Below, in pieces: positions 17,696-26,089 of a DNA stretch of 64,000 bases. The stretch comes from Janthinobacterium rivuli (lineage in GTDB: Bacteria; Pseudomonadota; Gammaproteobacteria; Burkholderiales; Burkholderiaceae_D). Position 1 is the stretch's first letter. Every line of letters begins with the position of its first letter. The stretch spans positions 3,286,001-3,350,000 of the forward strand of contig NZ_CP121464.1 of assembly GCF_029690045.1 (NCBI RefSeq), read 5' to 3'. A program made the position numbers and the translations under genes. The notes below the pieces were generated by a model. The model was not told where the DNA came from, ran no database searches, and saw nothing but the letters and a program-made list of their open reading frames with translations.

Positions 17696-18921
17696 TGACA
17701 GACGCCAGCACTGTACGCAAACCGATGCTGTCGGTGGCCGAGGCGCAAGCCTTCATGCTGGGTGCGGCGCGCCCAGTGGCCGAGGTGGAACTGGTCGACA
17801 CCATGCGCGCCAACGGCCGCGTGCTGGCCACGGCGCAAACGTCGACCCTGAACGTGCCCGAGCGCGACAACACGCAGATGGATGGCTATGCCGTGCGCGC
17901 ACAGGATTGCGCCAGTGGCGCGGCCAGCTTGCCCGTGTCGCAGCGCATCGCGGCAGGCCACGTGGGCCAGCCCTTGCAACCTGGGACGGCGGCGCGCATC
18001 TTCACGGGTGCGCTGATCCCGGACGGCGCCGATTGCGTCGTCATGCAGGAGCAGTGCACGGTGCTTGACGGCGTGGTGACGGTCAATCACGTGCCGCACG
18101 CGGGCGAATGGGTGCGCCGCCAGGGCGAGGATATCCGCGCCGGCGGCGAAATCCTCGGTGCGGGCCGGCGCCTGCGCAGCCAGGAAATGGGCCTGGCCGC
18201 CTCGGTGGGCCTGGCGCAAGTGCCCGTGCTGCGCAAGCTGCGCGTGGCCGTGTTTTTCACCGGCGACGAGCTGGCCATGCCGGGCGAACCCCTGGCGCCG
18301 GGCGCCGTCTACAACTCGAACCGTTTTACCTTGCGCGGCCTGCTGGAAAATCTCGGGTGCGAGATCACGGATCTGGGCATCGTGCCAGACAGCCTGGAAG
18401 CGACAAAAGCCGTGCTGCGCCAGGCGGCCCAGGGCAATGATCTGATCATCACTTCGGGCGGCGTGTCCGTCGGCGAGGAAGACCATATCAAGCCGGCCGT
18501 GGAAGCGGAAGGGCGGCTGAACATGTGGCAGATCGCCGTCAAGCCGGGTAAACCCCTGGCGTTTGGCGAGGTACAGGACGCGTTCTTTGTCGGCTTGCCC
18601 GGCAATCCCGTGTCCAGCTTTGTCACGTTTTTGCTGTTCGTGCGCCCCTTCATCCTGCGCCTGCAGGGCGTGGCGGGCAGCCTGGCGCCGCGCAGCTACA
18701 AGCTGCCGGCCGCGTTCGAGCGCCTGAAGGCGGACAAGCGCAACGAGTTCTTGCGCGCCAAGGTCAATGACGAGGGCGAGCTGGAACTGTTCGCCAACCA
18801 GAGTTCGGGCGTGCTGACGTCCACCGTGTGGGGCGATGGCTTGATCGATTGTCCGCCGGGGCTGTCGATTGCGCGCGGCGATATGCTGCGTTTTATCCCG
18901 TTTAACGAATTGCTGTACTGA
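17695..18921 (+). CDS. moeA: Molybdopterin molybdotransferase
   Basis: 408 aa, the usual MoeA length. It inserts molybdate into adenylylated molybdopterin in the last step of molybdenum cofactor synthesis. Visible motifs: ERDNTQMDGYAVRAQD (domain 3 entry), RIFTGALIPDGADCVVMQE, and the MogA-like ITSGGVSVGEEDHIKP and FGLPGNPVS-type segment FVGLPGNPVSSFVTF. ATG 17695 overlaps the thrC stop; a GTG directly before it (17692) is possible. moaD follows after 10 bp. Confidence 0.95.
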   Translation: MTDASTVRKPMLSVAEAQAFMLGAARPVAEVELVDTMRANGRVLATAQTSTLNVPERDNTQMDGYAVRAQDCASGAASLPVSQRIAAGHVGQPLQPGTAARIFTGALIPDGADCVVMQEQCTVLDGVVTVNHVPHAGEWVRRQGEDIRAGGEILGAGRRLRSQEMGLAASVGLAQVPVLRKLRVAVFFTGDELAMPGEPLAPGAVYNSNRFTLRGLLENLGCEITDLGIVPDSLEATKAVLRQAAQGNDLIITSGGVSVGEEDHIKPAVEAEGRLNMWQIAVKPGKPLAFGEVQDAFFVGLPGNPVSSFVTFLLFVRPFILRLQGVAGSLAPRSYKLPAAFERLKADKRNEFLRAKVNDEGELELFANQSSGVLTSTVWGDGLIDCPPGLSIARGDMLRFIPFNELLY

Positions 18922-18931
18922 GGAAGTATCG

Positions 18932-19198
18932 ATGAAGATCAATCTGCGATTTTTTGCCAGCGTGCGCGAGCTGGTGGGCACTGGCCAGGAAGTGCTGGAA
19001 GTGGACGCGGGCGCCGCGTCACGGCTGACGGTGGGCGAGGTGAGAACCTTGCTGATCGCCCGCGGCGGCAACTGGGAATATGCGCTGGCGCAGGGCCGCG
19101 CCCTGCGCATGGCCCACAATCAGGTGATGTGCGATGCCGATACCGTGATCGGCGAAGGCGACGAGGTGGCGTTCTTCCCGCCCGTGACGGGCGGTTGA
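18932..19198 (+). CDS. moaD: Molybdopterin synthase sulfur carrier subunit
   Basis: 88 aa ubiquitin-like protein ending VAFFPPVTGG. The C-terminal Gly-Gly is thiocarboxylated and donates sulfur to precursor Z in molybdopterin synthesis. The start ATG 18932 is preceded by AGGAAG, just after the moeA stop. A strong terminator follows, so moaE, usually the next gene, is not in this operon here. Confidence 0.94.
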   Translation: MKINLRFFASVRELVGTGQEVLEVDAGAASRLTVGEVRTLLIARGGNWEYALAQGRALRMAHNQVMCDADTVIGEGDEVAFFPPVTGG

Positions 19199-19215
19199 TC
19201 GCGCTTGCCAGTGAG

Positions 19216-19245
19216 ACGGCCACTTCATCGAAGTGGCCGTTTTTT
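19216..19245 (+). terminator. Rho-independent terminator after moaD
   Basis: Perfect 10-bp stem ACGGCCACTT / AAGTGGCCGT with loop CATCG, followed by TTTTT. It ends the thrC-moeA-moaD transcript and touches the end of the convergent small membrane protein gene. Confidence 0.92.
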
Positions 19246-19478
19246 CATGACGACTTGGCTTTTGGTTTATCACCGCTGCACGTGGCGCAGGCGACGGCTT
19301 TCTTGTAGCGCCAGTATTTCGAGCCGATGAAGATGGCCGACGCCACCAGCGACCAGGCCAGCGCGCTGAGGATGTCGGCCTGGCTGGTGGTGCCCTTGCT
19401 GTACTCGACCACCGTCAGGATGATGAATAAGATCGAACTGGCCAGCAAATAGCGGGAAATCCAGAATCCTGCGCCCAT
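19245..19478 (-). CDS. Small membrane protein, two predicted helices
   Basis: 77 aa, unrecognised. Two hydrophobic segments are visible (YLLASSILFIILTVVEY and ILSALAWSLVASAIFIGSKYW), then a lysine-rich tail with CATC, a possible metal or redox pair (KKAVACATCSGDKPKAKSS). AGGAG lies 8 bases before ATG 19478, which supports this short start over longer readings. It is convergent with moaD. Confidence 0.75.
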   Translation of the reverse strand: MGAGFWISRYLLASSILFIILTVVEYSKGTTSQADILSALAWSLVASAIFIGSKYWRYKKAVACATCSGDKPKAKSS

Positions 19479-19633
19479 GTGTTTCTCCTCTTGTCGTCTC
19501 GTTGTCTCGTGAAGTCCAGCCGCTGATCGCTGCGGCATCTGCGCGCAGTATGCATCATTTTTCGGCATTCTTGCCATCCCCGCGCCTTATCTCGACTAAA
19601 ATGCCGGGGTTTTCACCGTCTTTCCAGCTTGCC

Positions 19634-20878
19634 ATGACCCATTCCAGCCTTCCTCCCTTTCACATCGCCGTCATCGGCGGCGGCCCCGCCGGCCTGATGG
19701 CCGCCCAGGAAGCGTCCAGCCAGGGCGCCAGGGTGGAACTGTTCGACGCCATGCCGTCCGTCGGCCGCAAATTCCTGCTGGCGGGGCGCGGCGGCATGAA
19801 TATCACCCATGCGGAAGACTACTGTTCCTTCATCTCGCGCTACGGCAGGCCGGCACGCTGGATCAAGCCGGCGCTGGACCAGTTCGGCCCGCAAAAAGTG
19901 CGCGACTGGGTACACGGCCTGGGCGTGGATACCTTCGTCGGTTCCTCGAACCGTGTCTTCCCGACGGATATGAAAGCGGCGCCGCTGCTGCGCGCCTGGC
20001 TGCACCGCCTGCGCGAAGCGGGCGTGCAATTTCACATGCGCCACCGCTGGACGGGCTGGCGCGACGGCCAGCTGGTATTCGCCACGCCGGACGGCGAACG
20101 CCTGCGCGCCTTCGACGCCGTGATCCTGGCGCTCGGTGGCGGCAGCTGGGCGCGACTCGGTTCCGATGGCGCCTGGGTGCCGCTGCTGCAAGAGCAGGGC
20201 GTGGCCGTGACGCCTTTGGTGCCGGCCAATTGCGGCTTCGACGTGGACTGGAGCGAGCATTTCAGCAGCCGTCATGCGGGCGAACCGCTGACCACGGTGG
20301 CCATCTCGGCGCGCAACATCCATGACTGCATGATCAAGCGCCAGGGCCAGTTCGTCATCACGGCGGGCGGCGTGGAAGGCAGCCTGATTTATGCCTTATC
20401 GGCCGCGCTGCGCGAGCAGATCGCCGCCGAGGGCAGCACTACCATCTGGCTCGACCTGGCGCCCGACCACACGCATGAACGCGTGTTCGAAGAAGTGACG
20501 CGCCCGCGCGGTTCCCGTTCCATGTCCAGCCACCTGAATAGCCGTTTGGGCATCAAGGGTGTGAAATCGGGCTTGCTGCGCGAATGCCTGAGTGCGGCCG
20601 ACTTTGCCGATGAAGCCAAACTGGCGGACGCCATCAAGCTGCTGCCCGTCACGCTCGTGCGTCCGCGCCCCATCGATGAAGCCATCAGCAGCGCCGGCGG
20701 CGTGGAATTCGACGGCATCGACGGCAGCATGCTGCGCGCCATGCCGGGCGTGTTCCTGGCGGGGGAAATGCTGGACTGGGAGGCGCCGACGGGCGGCTAC
20801 CTGCTGACGGCCTGCCTGGCGCAAGGCAAGGCGGCTGGCGAGCAGGCGGTCAGCTGGCTTGAGGCGCGGTCCGCCTGA
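19634..20878 (+). CDS. NAD(P)/FAD-dependent oxidoreductase, HI0933/PP_4765-like flavoprotein
   Basis: 414 aa. The N-terminal Rossmann FAD motif is HIAVIGGGPAGLMAAQEAS, with FLLAGRGGMNITHAE shortly after, as in HI0933/BaiN-like flavoproteins. The C-terminal FAD-contacting segment is GVFLAGEMLDWEAPTGGYLLTACLAQGKAAG. The reaction catalysed by this family in vivo is unclear. ATG 19634 is chosen because the FAD motif begins 12 residues later. No clear ribosome site is seen. It is monocistronic, upstream of the PadR operator region. Confidence 0.88.
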   Translation: MTHSSLPPFHIAVIGGGPAGLMAAQEASSQGARVELFDAMPSVGRKFLLAGRGGMNITHAEDYCSFISRYGRPARWIKPALDQFGPQKVRDWVHGLGVDTFVGSSNRVFPTDMKAAPLLRAWLHRLREAGVQFHMRHRWTGWRDGQLVFATPDGERLRAFDAVILALGGGSWARLGSDGAWVPLLQEQGVAVTPLVPANCGFDVDWSEHFSSRHAGEPLTTVAISARNIHDCMIKRQGQFVITAGGVEGSLIYALSAALREQIAAEGSTTIWLDLAPDHTHERVFEEVTRPRGSRSMSSHLNSRLGIKGVKSGLLRECLSAADFADEAKLADAIKLLPVTLVRPRPIDEAISSAGGVEFDGIDGSMLRAMPGVFLAGEMLDWEAPTGGYLLTACLAQGKAAGEQAVSWLEARSA

Positions 20879-20943
20879 TCCCATCACCGTGCGCCCGCGC
20901 GCTGCCGTGGGCGCATGCGCTGTCCTCTCTCCCGATAATTTTG

Positions 20944-20973
20944 TTGACAATAAACAATGCCCTGCGCTAGTAT
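20944..20973 (+). promoter_or_regulatory. Sigma70-type promoter of the padR-DUF2812 operon
   Basis: A perfect -35 TTGACA (20944-20949) and -10 TAGTAT (20968-20973) are separated by 18 bp. The operator begins at the -10, so a bound repressor would block RNA polymerase. Confidence 0.75.
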
Positions 20974-21015
20974 CGTGTTTCGCTATATCGACTGCCGGTA
21001 TAGCGAAACACGATA
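20971..21015. promoter_or_regulatory. Perfect 17-bp-arm inverted repeat, PadR operator
   Basis: TATCGTGTTTCGCTATA (20971-20987) and its exact reverse complement TATAGCGAAACACGATA (20999-21015) flank an 11-bp spacer. The element overlaps the -10 box and ends 12 bp before the padR start. Both position and symmetry fit autorepression by the PadR protein. Confidence 0.8.
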
Positions 21016-21026
21016 TGGAGGGCAGC

Positions 21027-21365
21027 ATGGACGCTATCAACTTTTCGCACTACCTGCCGCTTTCCGAGGCCACGTTTTATGTGCTCGCTTGCCTGCATGA
21101 ACCCCTGCATGGCTATGCCATCATGCAAAAGGTGGACATACTCAGCGAAGGCAGTGTCAGCATTGGTCCCGGCACCTTGTATGGCGCTTTTGCTACCTTG
21201 GAAAAGCAGGGCTTGATCGTCAAGCTCAGGGAAGAGGAGCGGCGCAAGATATATGGCATGACAGAACTGGGGCGTGCAGTGCTGAGCGAGCAGGTGCGGC
21301 GCCTGGACATCATGGCAGCCACAGGGAAAAGAACATTGTCACTTCTACAGGGGAATGCGGCATGA
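21027..21365 (+). CDS. PadR family transcriptional regulator
   Basis: 112 aa. Winged helix of the PadR type: LSEATFYVLACLHEPLHGYAIMQKV, then GPGTLYGAFATLEKQGLIVKLREEERRKIYGMTELGRAVL. The start is ATG 21027, preceded by GGAGGG at 7 bases; ATG 21015 also exists but lacks a site and lies in the operator. Predicted to repress its own promoter through the adjacent palindrome. It overlaps the DUF2812 gene by 4 bases (ATGA). Confidence 0.93.
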   Translation: MDAINFSHYLPLSEATFYVLACLHEPLHGYAIMQKVDILSEGSVSIGPGTLYGAFATLEKQGLIVKLREEERRKIYGMTELGRAVLSEQVRRLDIMAATGKRTLSLLQGNAA

Positions 21366-21895
21366 GCAAGCAACTGGTCAAGAAATTCAAATGGTGGTGG
21401 GTGTGGCAAGACGGGATGCATGAGCGCTGGCTGCAAGAGCAGGCGCGCCAGGGATTGCACTTGCATGCCAGCGATCCGCTCGGCATTCGCATGACGTTCG
21501 AGCGCGGCGCACCGGCGGACATGGCATATCGCTGGGACTTTCCGGGCGTAAAGGCGGATCCTGTCTATACGCAATTATTTGTCGATGGAGGCTGGGAACG
21601 CGTGGTGGATGTGGGGGGATGGCGTTGCTGGCGCAAACCTGTGGTGGATGGAAAAATTCCCGAAATTTTCACGGATGTACCATCGAAGGTGCGGAAATAC
21701 CAGCGTAGCCTGGTCCTCTTGCTGGTAAGCGGATTGCCATTCTTTCTGGTGGTCGTTGCGCCAGCATCACGCCATGTCTTGTTGGCGGAGCCCCGGGCGA
21801 GCGCGGTCACTGGCGCTGGCCTGCTGATGCTCGCCTACGCCATTGTCAAACTCGTGCAGCGTATGCGACAGTTGCGCCAGGGCAGGGCGCAGTAG
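21362..21895 (+). CDS. DUF2812 domain membrane protein
   Basis: 177 aa. The N-terminal DUF2812 domain reads KFKWWWVWQDGMHERWLQEQARQGLHL, typical of the family. Two hydrophobic helices follow (LVLLLVSGLPFFLVVVAP and VTGAGLLMLAYAIVKLV). DUF2812 genes regularly sit directly after padR genes, as here (ATGA overlap). The function is unknown; it probably acts at the inner membrane, in a stress- or envelope-sensing context inferred only from this association. Confidence 0.88.
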   Translation: MSKQLVKKFKWWWVWQDGMHERWLQEQARQGLHLHASDPLGIRMTFERGAPADMAYRWDFPGVKADPVYTQLFVDGGWERVVDVGGWRCWRKPVVDGKIPEIFTDVPSKVRKYQRSLVLLLVSGLPFFLVVVAPASRHVLLAEPRASAVTGAGLLMLAYAIVKLVQRMRQLRQGRAQ

Positions 21896-21917
21896 CAGGC
21901 CATTGTGTGGTGGCCGG

Positions 21918-22724
21918 TTAATGCCAGGTAATCTCGCCTGAGCCACTCTTTTGCGTCTCGCGCTGGCGCGGGTTGCCGTGGACGTGGATGTCGCCGCTGC
22001 CGCGCAGGGTCAGGTTGCTGGCGTCGCGCACGAAGACGGTGCTCGTGCCGGAGCCTTGCAGGCTGACGCTGGCCTTGTCGGCCGCCAGGTGCTCGGCATC
22101 GATGTCGCCTGAACCACTGAGGTCGGCGCGCAGGAATTTCGTGTTGCCGCTGGCGGCGATGCGCCCGGAGCCCACCATTTCCAGCACCACGCTGTCGCTG
22201 TTGCCCGCATTGATGTCGAGGTCGCCACTGCCGTTGACGGTGGCGGCAACCTGCTTGTAGCGTCCGGTAAAACTGACGTCGCCCGAACCCGTCAGTTCCA
22301 GAATAAAACTGTCGCCCGAAAACCCCGTGATCTTGCTGTCGCCATTGCCGTGCACTTCCACGCGCACGAGGGCCGGCAGCACCAGTTCCACCTGCAAAGG
22401 CTGGCGATGGTGGAACAGCATGCCTTTCGGGCCGATATGCAGGGTGGTGCCATCGGCCGTCGTGTCGACGTTCGACAGCAAGCGCTGCTCGCCGCTCACC
22501 TTCAGCGAGGGCGTGGCGCCGCGGCGCAGCACCAGGTCGATGGGGCCGGCCAGGTCGATGCTGGTGATATTGGCGGCCACCGGGCGCGTTTCGCTGCGCA
22601 CGGCACGGCCGGCGGCGCTGCTGGGATTGCTGATTCCCTTGGCGCGCAGCGCCGCGTATGACATGGCGATCAGGACCATGGCCAGCAAGAGCATGGACAG
22701 GCCAACTTTGAGCAAGCGTTTCAT
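21918..22724 (-). CDS. DUF2807 (GIN-type) beta-solenoid envelope protein
   Basis: 268 aa. An N-terminal signal or anchor helix (LLKVGLSMLLLAMVLIAMSYAAL) is followed by a DUF2807/GIN beta-helix with repeated G-S-G-D rungs (VEVHGNGDSKITGFSGDSF, LTGSGDVSFTG, VNGSGDLDINA, LSGSGDIDAEH, LRGSGDIHVHG). It is predicted to sit in the periplasm or on the envelope as a right-handed solenoid. ATG 22724 has AAGG 8 bases upstream, and the gene is 10 bp after the DUF1700 gene. Convergent with padR-DUF2812. Confidence 0.88.
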   Translation of the reverse strand: MKRLLKVGLSMLLLAMVLIAMSYAALRAKGISNPSSAAGRAVRSETRPVAANITSIDLAGPIDLVLRRGATPSLKVSGEQRLLSNVDTTADGTTLHIGPKGMLFHHRQPLQVELVLPALVRVEVHGNGDSKITGFSGDSFILELTGSGDVSFTGRYKQVAATVNGSGDLDINAGNSDSVVLEMVGSGRIAASGNTKFLRADLSGSGDIDAEHLAADKASVSLQGSGTSTVFVRDASNLTLRGSGDIHVHGNPRQRETQKSGSGEITWH

Positions 22725-22734
22725 GGCAGCCTTT

Positions 22735-23532
22735 CTAGTGACCTTTGAGCAGGGAAACATTCATGGCAACGTAGCGCTTGATGCCGATCAAGGTATAGCG
22801 CGTTACGACCAGACTGAGCAGGAAGATGGCGATGCCGCCGAGCAGCATACCCACGCCAAAGACGGTTTGCGTGGTGCGCGCATCGCGGTCCATGTCGGTG
22901 GAGATGCGGATGCCGCCGCCAGCCAGCGCCTCGGCCCGCTCCATCATGCGCGAGGAAGCGCCGGGCGTCCTGGGTTCGGACTCGGCCGGGTCATGCTGCA
23001 AGGGGCCGGGCAGGTGATCGACTTCGATGCCCGTGTCGCCGATGGTGATGCGCGTTTCGCGCCGTTCGCCGTTTTCGCCGCCGTCATCGTCATGGATGAA
23101 GACATGGCGCAGCGGACCGTCGAGCACCAGTTCGTTGGCGCCGGACAAACCGCTGGCCGTGATGGCGATGCCGGCCAGGTAAAAGCTCAGGCCGACGGCG
23201 TACAGGGTGGCCAGCAGGGCCGCGTAGACGGCGGCAGGCACGACCATGAACAGGTTGAAGATGGCCAGGCCCACGAGCGAGACGAGCAGGCGCAGCAGGT
23301 TGACGGGGGTTTTCTTTTGCTCGAAAGCCTGGCGGTGCGTGCTGCTGCGCAAGGTGAGGGCGATTTTTTTCGGGTCGCCCAGGTCCTCGGCGATTTCGTG
23401 CTCGCTGCGGCCGGCCGCAGCGCCTTCGATGAAGGTCTGCTCGTAATAGTCGAGGGTCTTGGCCACCAGGTCCGGTGGCAAGCCTGCCAGCGCGCGCCGC
23501 AGTGCGTCGAGATAATCTTGTTTGTTCATCAT
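22735..23532 (-). CDS. DUF1700 family membrane protein
   Basis: 265 aa. The N-terminal soluble DUF1700 domain (NKQDYLDALRRALAGLPPDLVAKTLDYYEQTFIEG...EIAEDLGDPKKIA) is followed by a cluster of membrane helices (LLRLLVSLVGLAIFNLFMVVPAAVYAALLATLYAVGLSFYLAGIAI in effect), a periplasmic or loop segment, and a last helix (GVGMLLGGIAIFLLSLVV). DUF1700 proteins are known partners and targets of PadR regulators. Two tandem ATGs (23532, 23529) follow AGGAAG. Likely one transcript with the DUF2807 gene. Confidence 0.88.
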   Translation of the reverse strand: MMNKQDYLDALRRALAGLPPDLVAKTLDYYEQTFIEGAAAGRSEHEIAEDLGDPKKIALTLRSSTHRQAFEQKKTPVNLLRLLVSLVGLAIFNLFMVVPAAVYAALLATLYAVGLSFYLAGIAITASGLSGANELVLDGPLRHVFIHDDDGGENGERRETRITIGDTGIEVDHLPGPLQHDPAESEPRTPGASSRMMERAEALAGGGIRISTDMDRDARTTQTVFGVGMLLGGIAIFLLSLVVTRYTLIGIKRYVAMNVSLLKGH

Positions 23533-23551
23533 ATTCTTCCTGTCCGCCGCT

Positions 23552-23707
23552 TCAGCCCATGGCCGGCAGCAGCATGCTTGCCTGGCTCAGCATCAATGGT
23601 GCTTGTGGCGCCTGCTGTACTTGAATGACGATCAAGGTGGCCAGTATCACACCAGCCAGCAGCGCCAGGGCTTTCAAGCTATTTTTCAAGTGCAAGGTGG
23701 TGTGCAT
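23552..23707 (-). CDS. Small single-helix membrane protein, 51 aa
   Basis: MHTTLHLKNSLKALALLAGV is followed by a hydrophobic run (ILATLIVIQV) and a hydrophobic C-terminus. GGGGA lies about 9 bases before ATG 23707. It is 19 bp upstream of the DUF1700 gene and probably the first gene of that transcript. No family recognised. Confidence 0.6.
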   Translation of the reverse strand: MHTTLHLKNSLKALALLAGVILATLIVIQVQQAPQAPLMLSQASMLLPAMG

Positions 23708-23831
23708 GGTATTCCCCGTGGCATGGCCGTTGTCGATGGTCAGACTGTACCCAAGCGTACGCGAGCGCACCAGCGCGGTGCGACAGAATGCAATTTCGCG
23801 GGGGCGAGCGACATCAGGGGAGGATGCACCG

Positions 23832-25217
23832 TCAGGTCTGTTTTGCCGTCTTGCCCGTGGTGACGACCCTGGCCGCCGCCACGCCGCTGCGCACGGCCGC
23901 CTCGATGGTGGCCGGATAATCCTGCGTCCGGTCCTCATTGGCCGTGTAGTCGCCGGCCAGCAGCAAGCCCGGCATGCCGCTGGCGTTGCCGGGGCGTAAT
24001 AAATCCGGCGTGCAGGCAAAGGTGGCGCGCTTTTCCGTGATCAGCTGGGTCCACACGGGCTGGGCCAGCTCAGGACGTTGCAACACCTGCGCCAGCTGCG
24101 CCGCGATGGCTTGCGCCAATGGTCCGTGGCCTTGCTCTGCGGCATAGCCGGAGGCGCTGATGACGACGGCCAGCAAGCCGGCCTGGCTGGCGTCGAGCTG
24201 GCCCCGGTCGAAGACGAACTGGCCCCAGTGCTGCAGCTGCGGCGTATCGACGAGAGCGTAAAACGGCAAGTCCAGGTGCACCGAGGCATCGTATTGCAGG
24301 TAGCAGGTGCTGATCGCTTCCGGCGTGAAGGCTTGCATGCGGTCAATTGCGTCATCGAGGCGTGCGTCCTGCAAACCTTGCAGCAGGCTGGCTGCTTGCA
24401 CGGACGAGGTGGCCACGATGACGCCGTCATACTGCGCGCCATCCTCGCCGCCGTCATCGAGTCGCCAGCGGCCATCGGCCAGGGCGTGCAGGGCGGCAAC
24501 CTTGGCGCCCGTGCGCACTGCGCCGCCATGCTGTTCTACATAGCGGGCGGCCGCGTCGGGCAACACGCTGCTCAGGTCCGCTTTCGGGATCAGCATGTCG
24601 GAGGCGCGGCGGCGGCTTGCGCCCAGGCTGTCGCGCAGCACGTTGAGGAAGACGCGGGCCGAGGCGCGCTCGGGCGGCGTATTCAGCGCGGCCAGGCACA
24701 GCGGGTGCCACATCAGCCGGTTCAGGCGGTCCGTCTGGTCGAAGCGCTGCAGCAATTCGCTGACCGTGCAATCGTTGTACAGCTGCCAGCCCATCGTCCG
24801 CATGGCGGTGGAAAAGCGCATCAGGGCCAGCTTGTCGGCGCGCACTAATCCCTTGGCGCGCAGCAGGGCCCAGGCCAGGTGCAGCGGCGCGGGCAGGCGC
24901 GGCGCGATGAAGTCCATGCCGCCGGAGTTCGCCGGATAGCGCATCTGCAGGGGCAGCGTGAGGATCAGCTCGGCAGGGTCTTGCCCCGTCAGCTTGATCA
25001 AGCGCAAGGTTTCCGTGTACGCGCCCAGCAGGATATGCTGGCCGTTGTCGAGCACCGTATTTTCTCTTTCGACGCGGCGCGCGCGTCCGCCCAAGGTGCG
25101 CGCCGCCTCGAATACGCTCACCGCGTGACCGGCGCGCGCCAGTTCCATGGCCGCCGCGCAGCCAGCCCAGCCGGCGCCGATGACGGCGTAGCGTTGCTTC
25201 ACGCTACGCTTAGCCAC
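23832..25217 (-). CDS. hpnE: Hydroxysqualene dehydroxylase
   Basis: 461 aa FAD-dependent amine-oxidase/desaturase-like enzyme; HpnE reduces hydroxysqualene to squalene. The FAD motif is YAVIGAGWAGCAAAMELARAGHAVSVFEAARTLGGRARR-like (VIGAGWAGCAA and the GGRARR turn), and the C-terminal LLLAGDYTANEDRTQDYPATIEAAVRSG closes the FAD site. GTG 25217 is used and overlaps hpnD by 8 bases; the internal GTG at VKQRYAV is an alternative. Last gene of hpnC-hpnD-hpnE. Confidence 0.92.
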   Translation of the reverse strand: MAKRSVKQRYAVIGAGWAGCAAAMELARAGHAVSVFEAARTLGGRARRVERENTVLDNGQHILLGAYTETLRLIKLTGQDPAELILTLPLQMRYPANSGGMDFIAPRLPAPLHLAWALLRAKGLVRADKLALMRFSTAMRTMGWQLYNDCTVSELLQRFDQTDRLNRLMWHPLCLAALNTPPERASARVFLNVLRDSLGASRRRASDMLIPKADLSSVLPDAAARYVEQHGGAVRTGAKVAALHALADGRWRLDDGGEDGAQYDGVIVATSSVQAASLLQGLQDARLDDAIDRMQAFTPEAISTCYLQYDASVHLDLPFYALVDTPQLQHWGQFVFDRGQLDASQAGLLAVVISASGYAAEQGHGPLAQAIAAQLAQVLQRPELAQPVWTQLITEKRATFACTPDLLRPGNASGMPGLLLAGDYTANEDRTQDYPATIEAAVRSGVAAARVVTTGKTAKQT

Positions 25218-26043
25218 GAACCCAGGTCTTCCAGGCCAGCCACAGTTTGCGGATCGGCGTGAGCGAGATGCGCTGTTTCAGCACGTGGTAGCCGTCGCGC
25301 TCGACTTCATTGAGCACGGTGCGGTAGATGGCGGCCATGATCAGGCCCGGGCGCTGGGCGCGGCGGTCCTCGGCTGGCAAGAGCGCGAATGCTTCGTCGT
25401 AGGCCTTTTGCGCGCGCGCCACCTGGAAACGCATGAGGTTTTCAAAGTTTTCGCTGTGGCGCGCGTTCAGCAGGTCGGCTGCCGTCACATTGAATTGCTG
25501 CAATTCGCTGATCGGCAAATAGATGCGCCCCTTGCGCGCATCCTCGCCCACGTCGCGGATGATGTTGGTCAGCTGGAAGGCATGGCCCAGTTTTTCCGCG
25601 TACAGCAGGGTTTCCGGGCGGGTCGCACCGAAGATGCTGGCCGACAAGATGCCCACCACGCTGGCCACATGCCAGCAATAGCGGCTCATGGCCTGGTAGT
25701 CGAGGTAGCGGGTCTGGTTCAAGTCCATTTCCATGCCGTCGATGATGGCCTGCAAATGCTTTTCTTCCAGTTGATACACGGCCAGGTGCGGCTCCAGCGC
25801 GCGCATCACGGGATGTGTGGGGTTGCCCTCGTACATGGCCTTGACTTCCTTGCGCCACCAGACCAGCTTGGTGCGTGCCACGGCTTCGTCCGTGCATTCG
25901 TCAACCGTGTCATCGACTTCGCGGCAGAACGCGTACAGGGCCGTGATGGCCTTGCGGCGCTCGGCCGGCAGGAACAGGAAGCTGTAGTAGAAGCTGGAGC
26001 CGCTCTGGGCGGCCTTTTGTTGGCAGTATTCGTCGGGAGACAT
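25210..26043 (-). CDS. hpnD: Presqualene diphosphate synthase
   Basis: 277 aa, squalene/phytoene synthase fold. It joins two farnesyl diphosphates to presqualene diphosphate. The two Asp-rich motifs are CREVDDTVDECTDE (first) and NIIRDVGEDARKGRIYLP (second). YAFCREVDD and CWHVASVVG are family hallmarks. Start ATG 26043, with a weak ribosome site. 46 bp after hpnC. Confidence 0.94.
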   Translation of the reverse strand: MSPDEYCQQKAAQSGSSFYYSFLFLPAERRKAITALYAFCREVDDTVDECTDEAVARTKLVWWRKEVKAMYEGNPTHPVMRALEPHLAVYQLEEKHLQAIIDGMEMDLNQTRYLDYQAMSRYCWHVASVVGILSASIFGATRPETLLYAEKLGHAFQLTNIIRDVGEDARKGRIYLPISELQQFNVTAADLLNARHSENFENLMRFQVARAQKAYDEAFALLPAEDRRAQRPGLIMAAIYRTVLNEVERDGYHVLKQRISLTPIRKLWLAWKTWVRG

Positions 26044-26089
26044 AGTCAAAAGAGCAAGGGTTGCAGATCGAAGCCGCTATTCTATCGTC

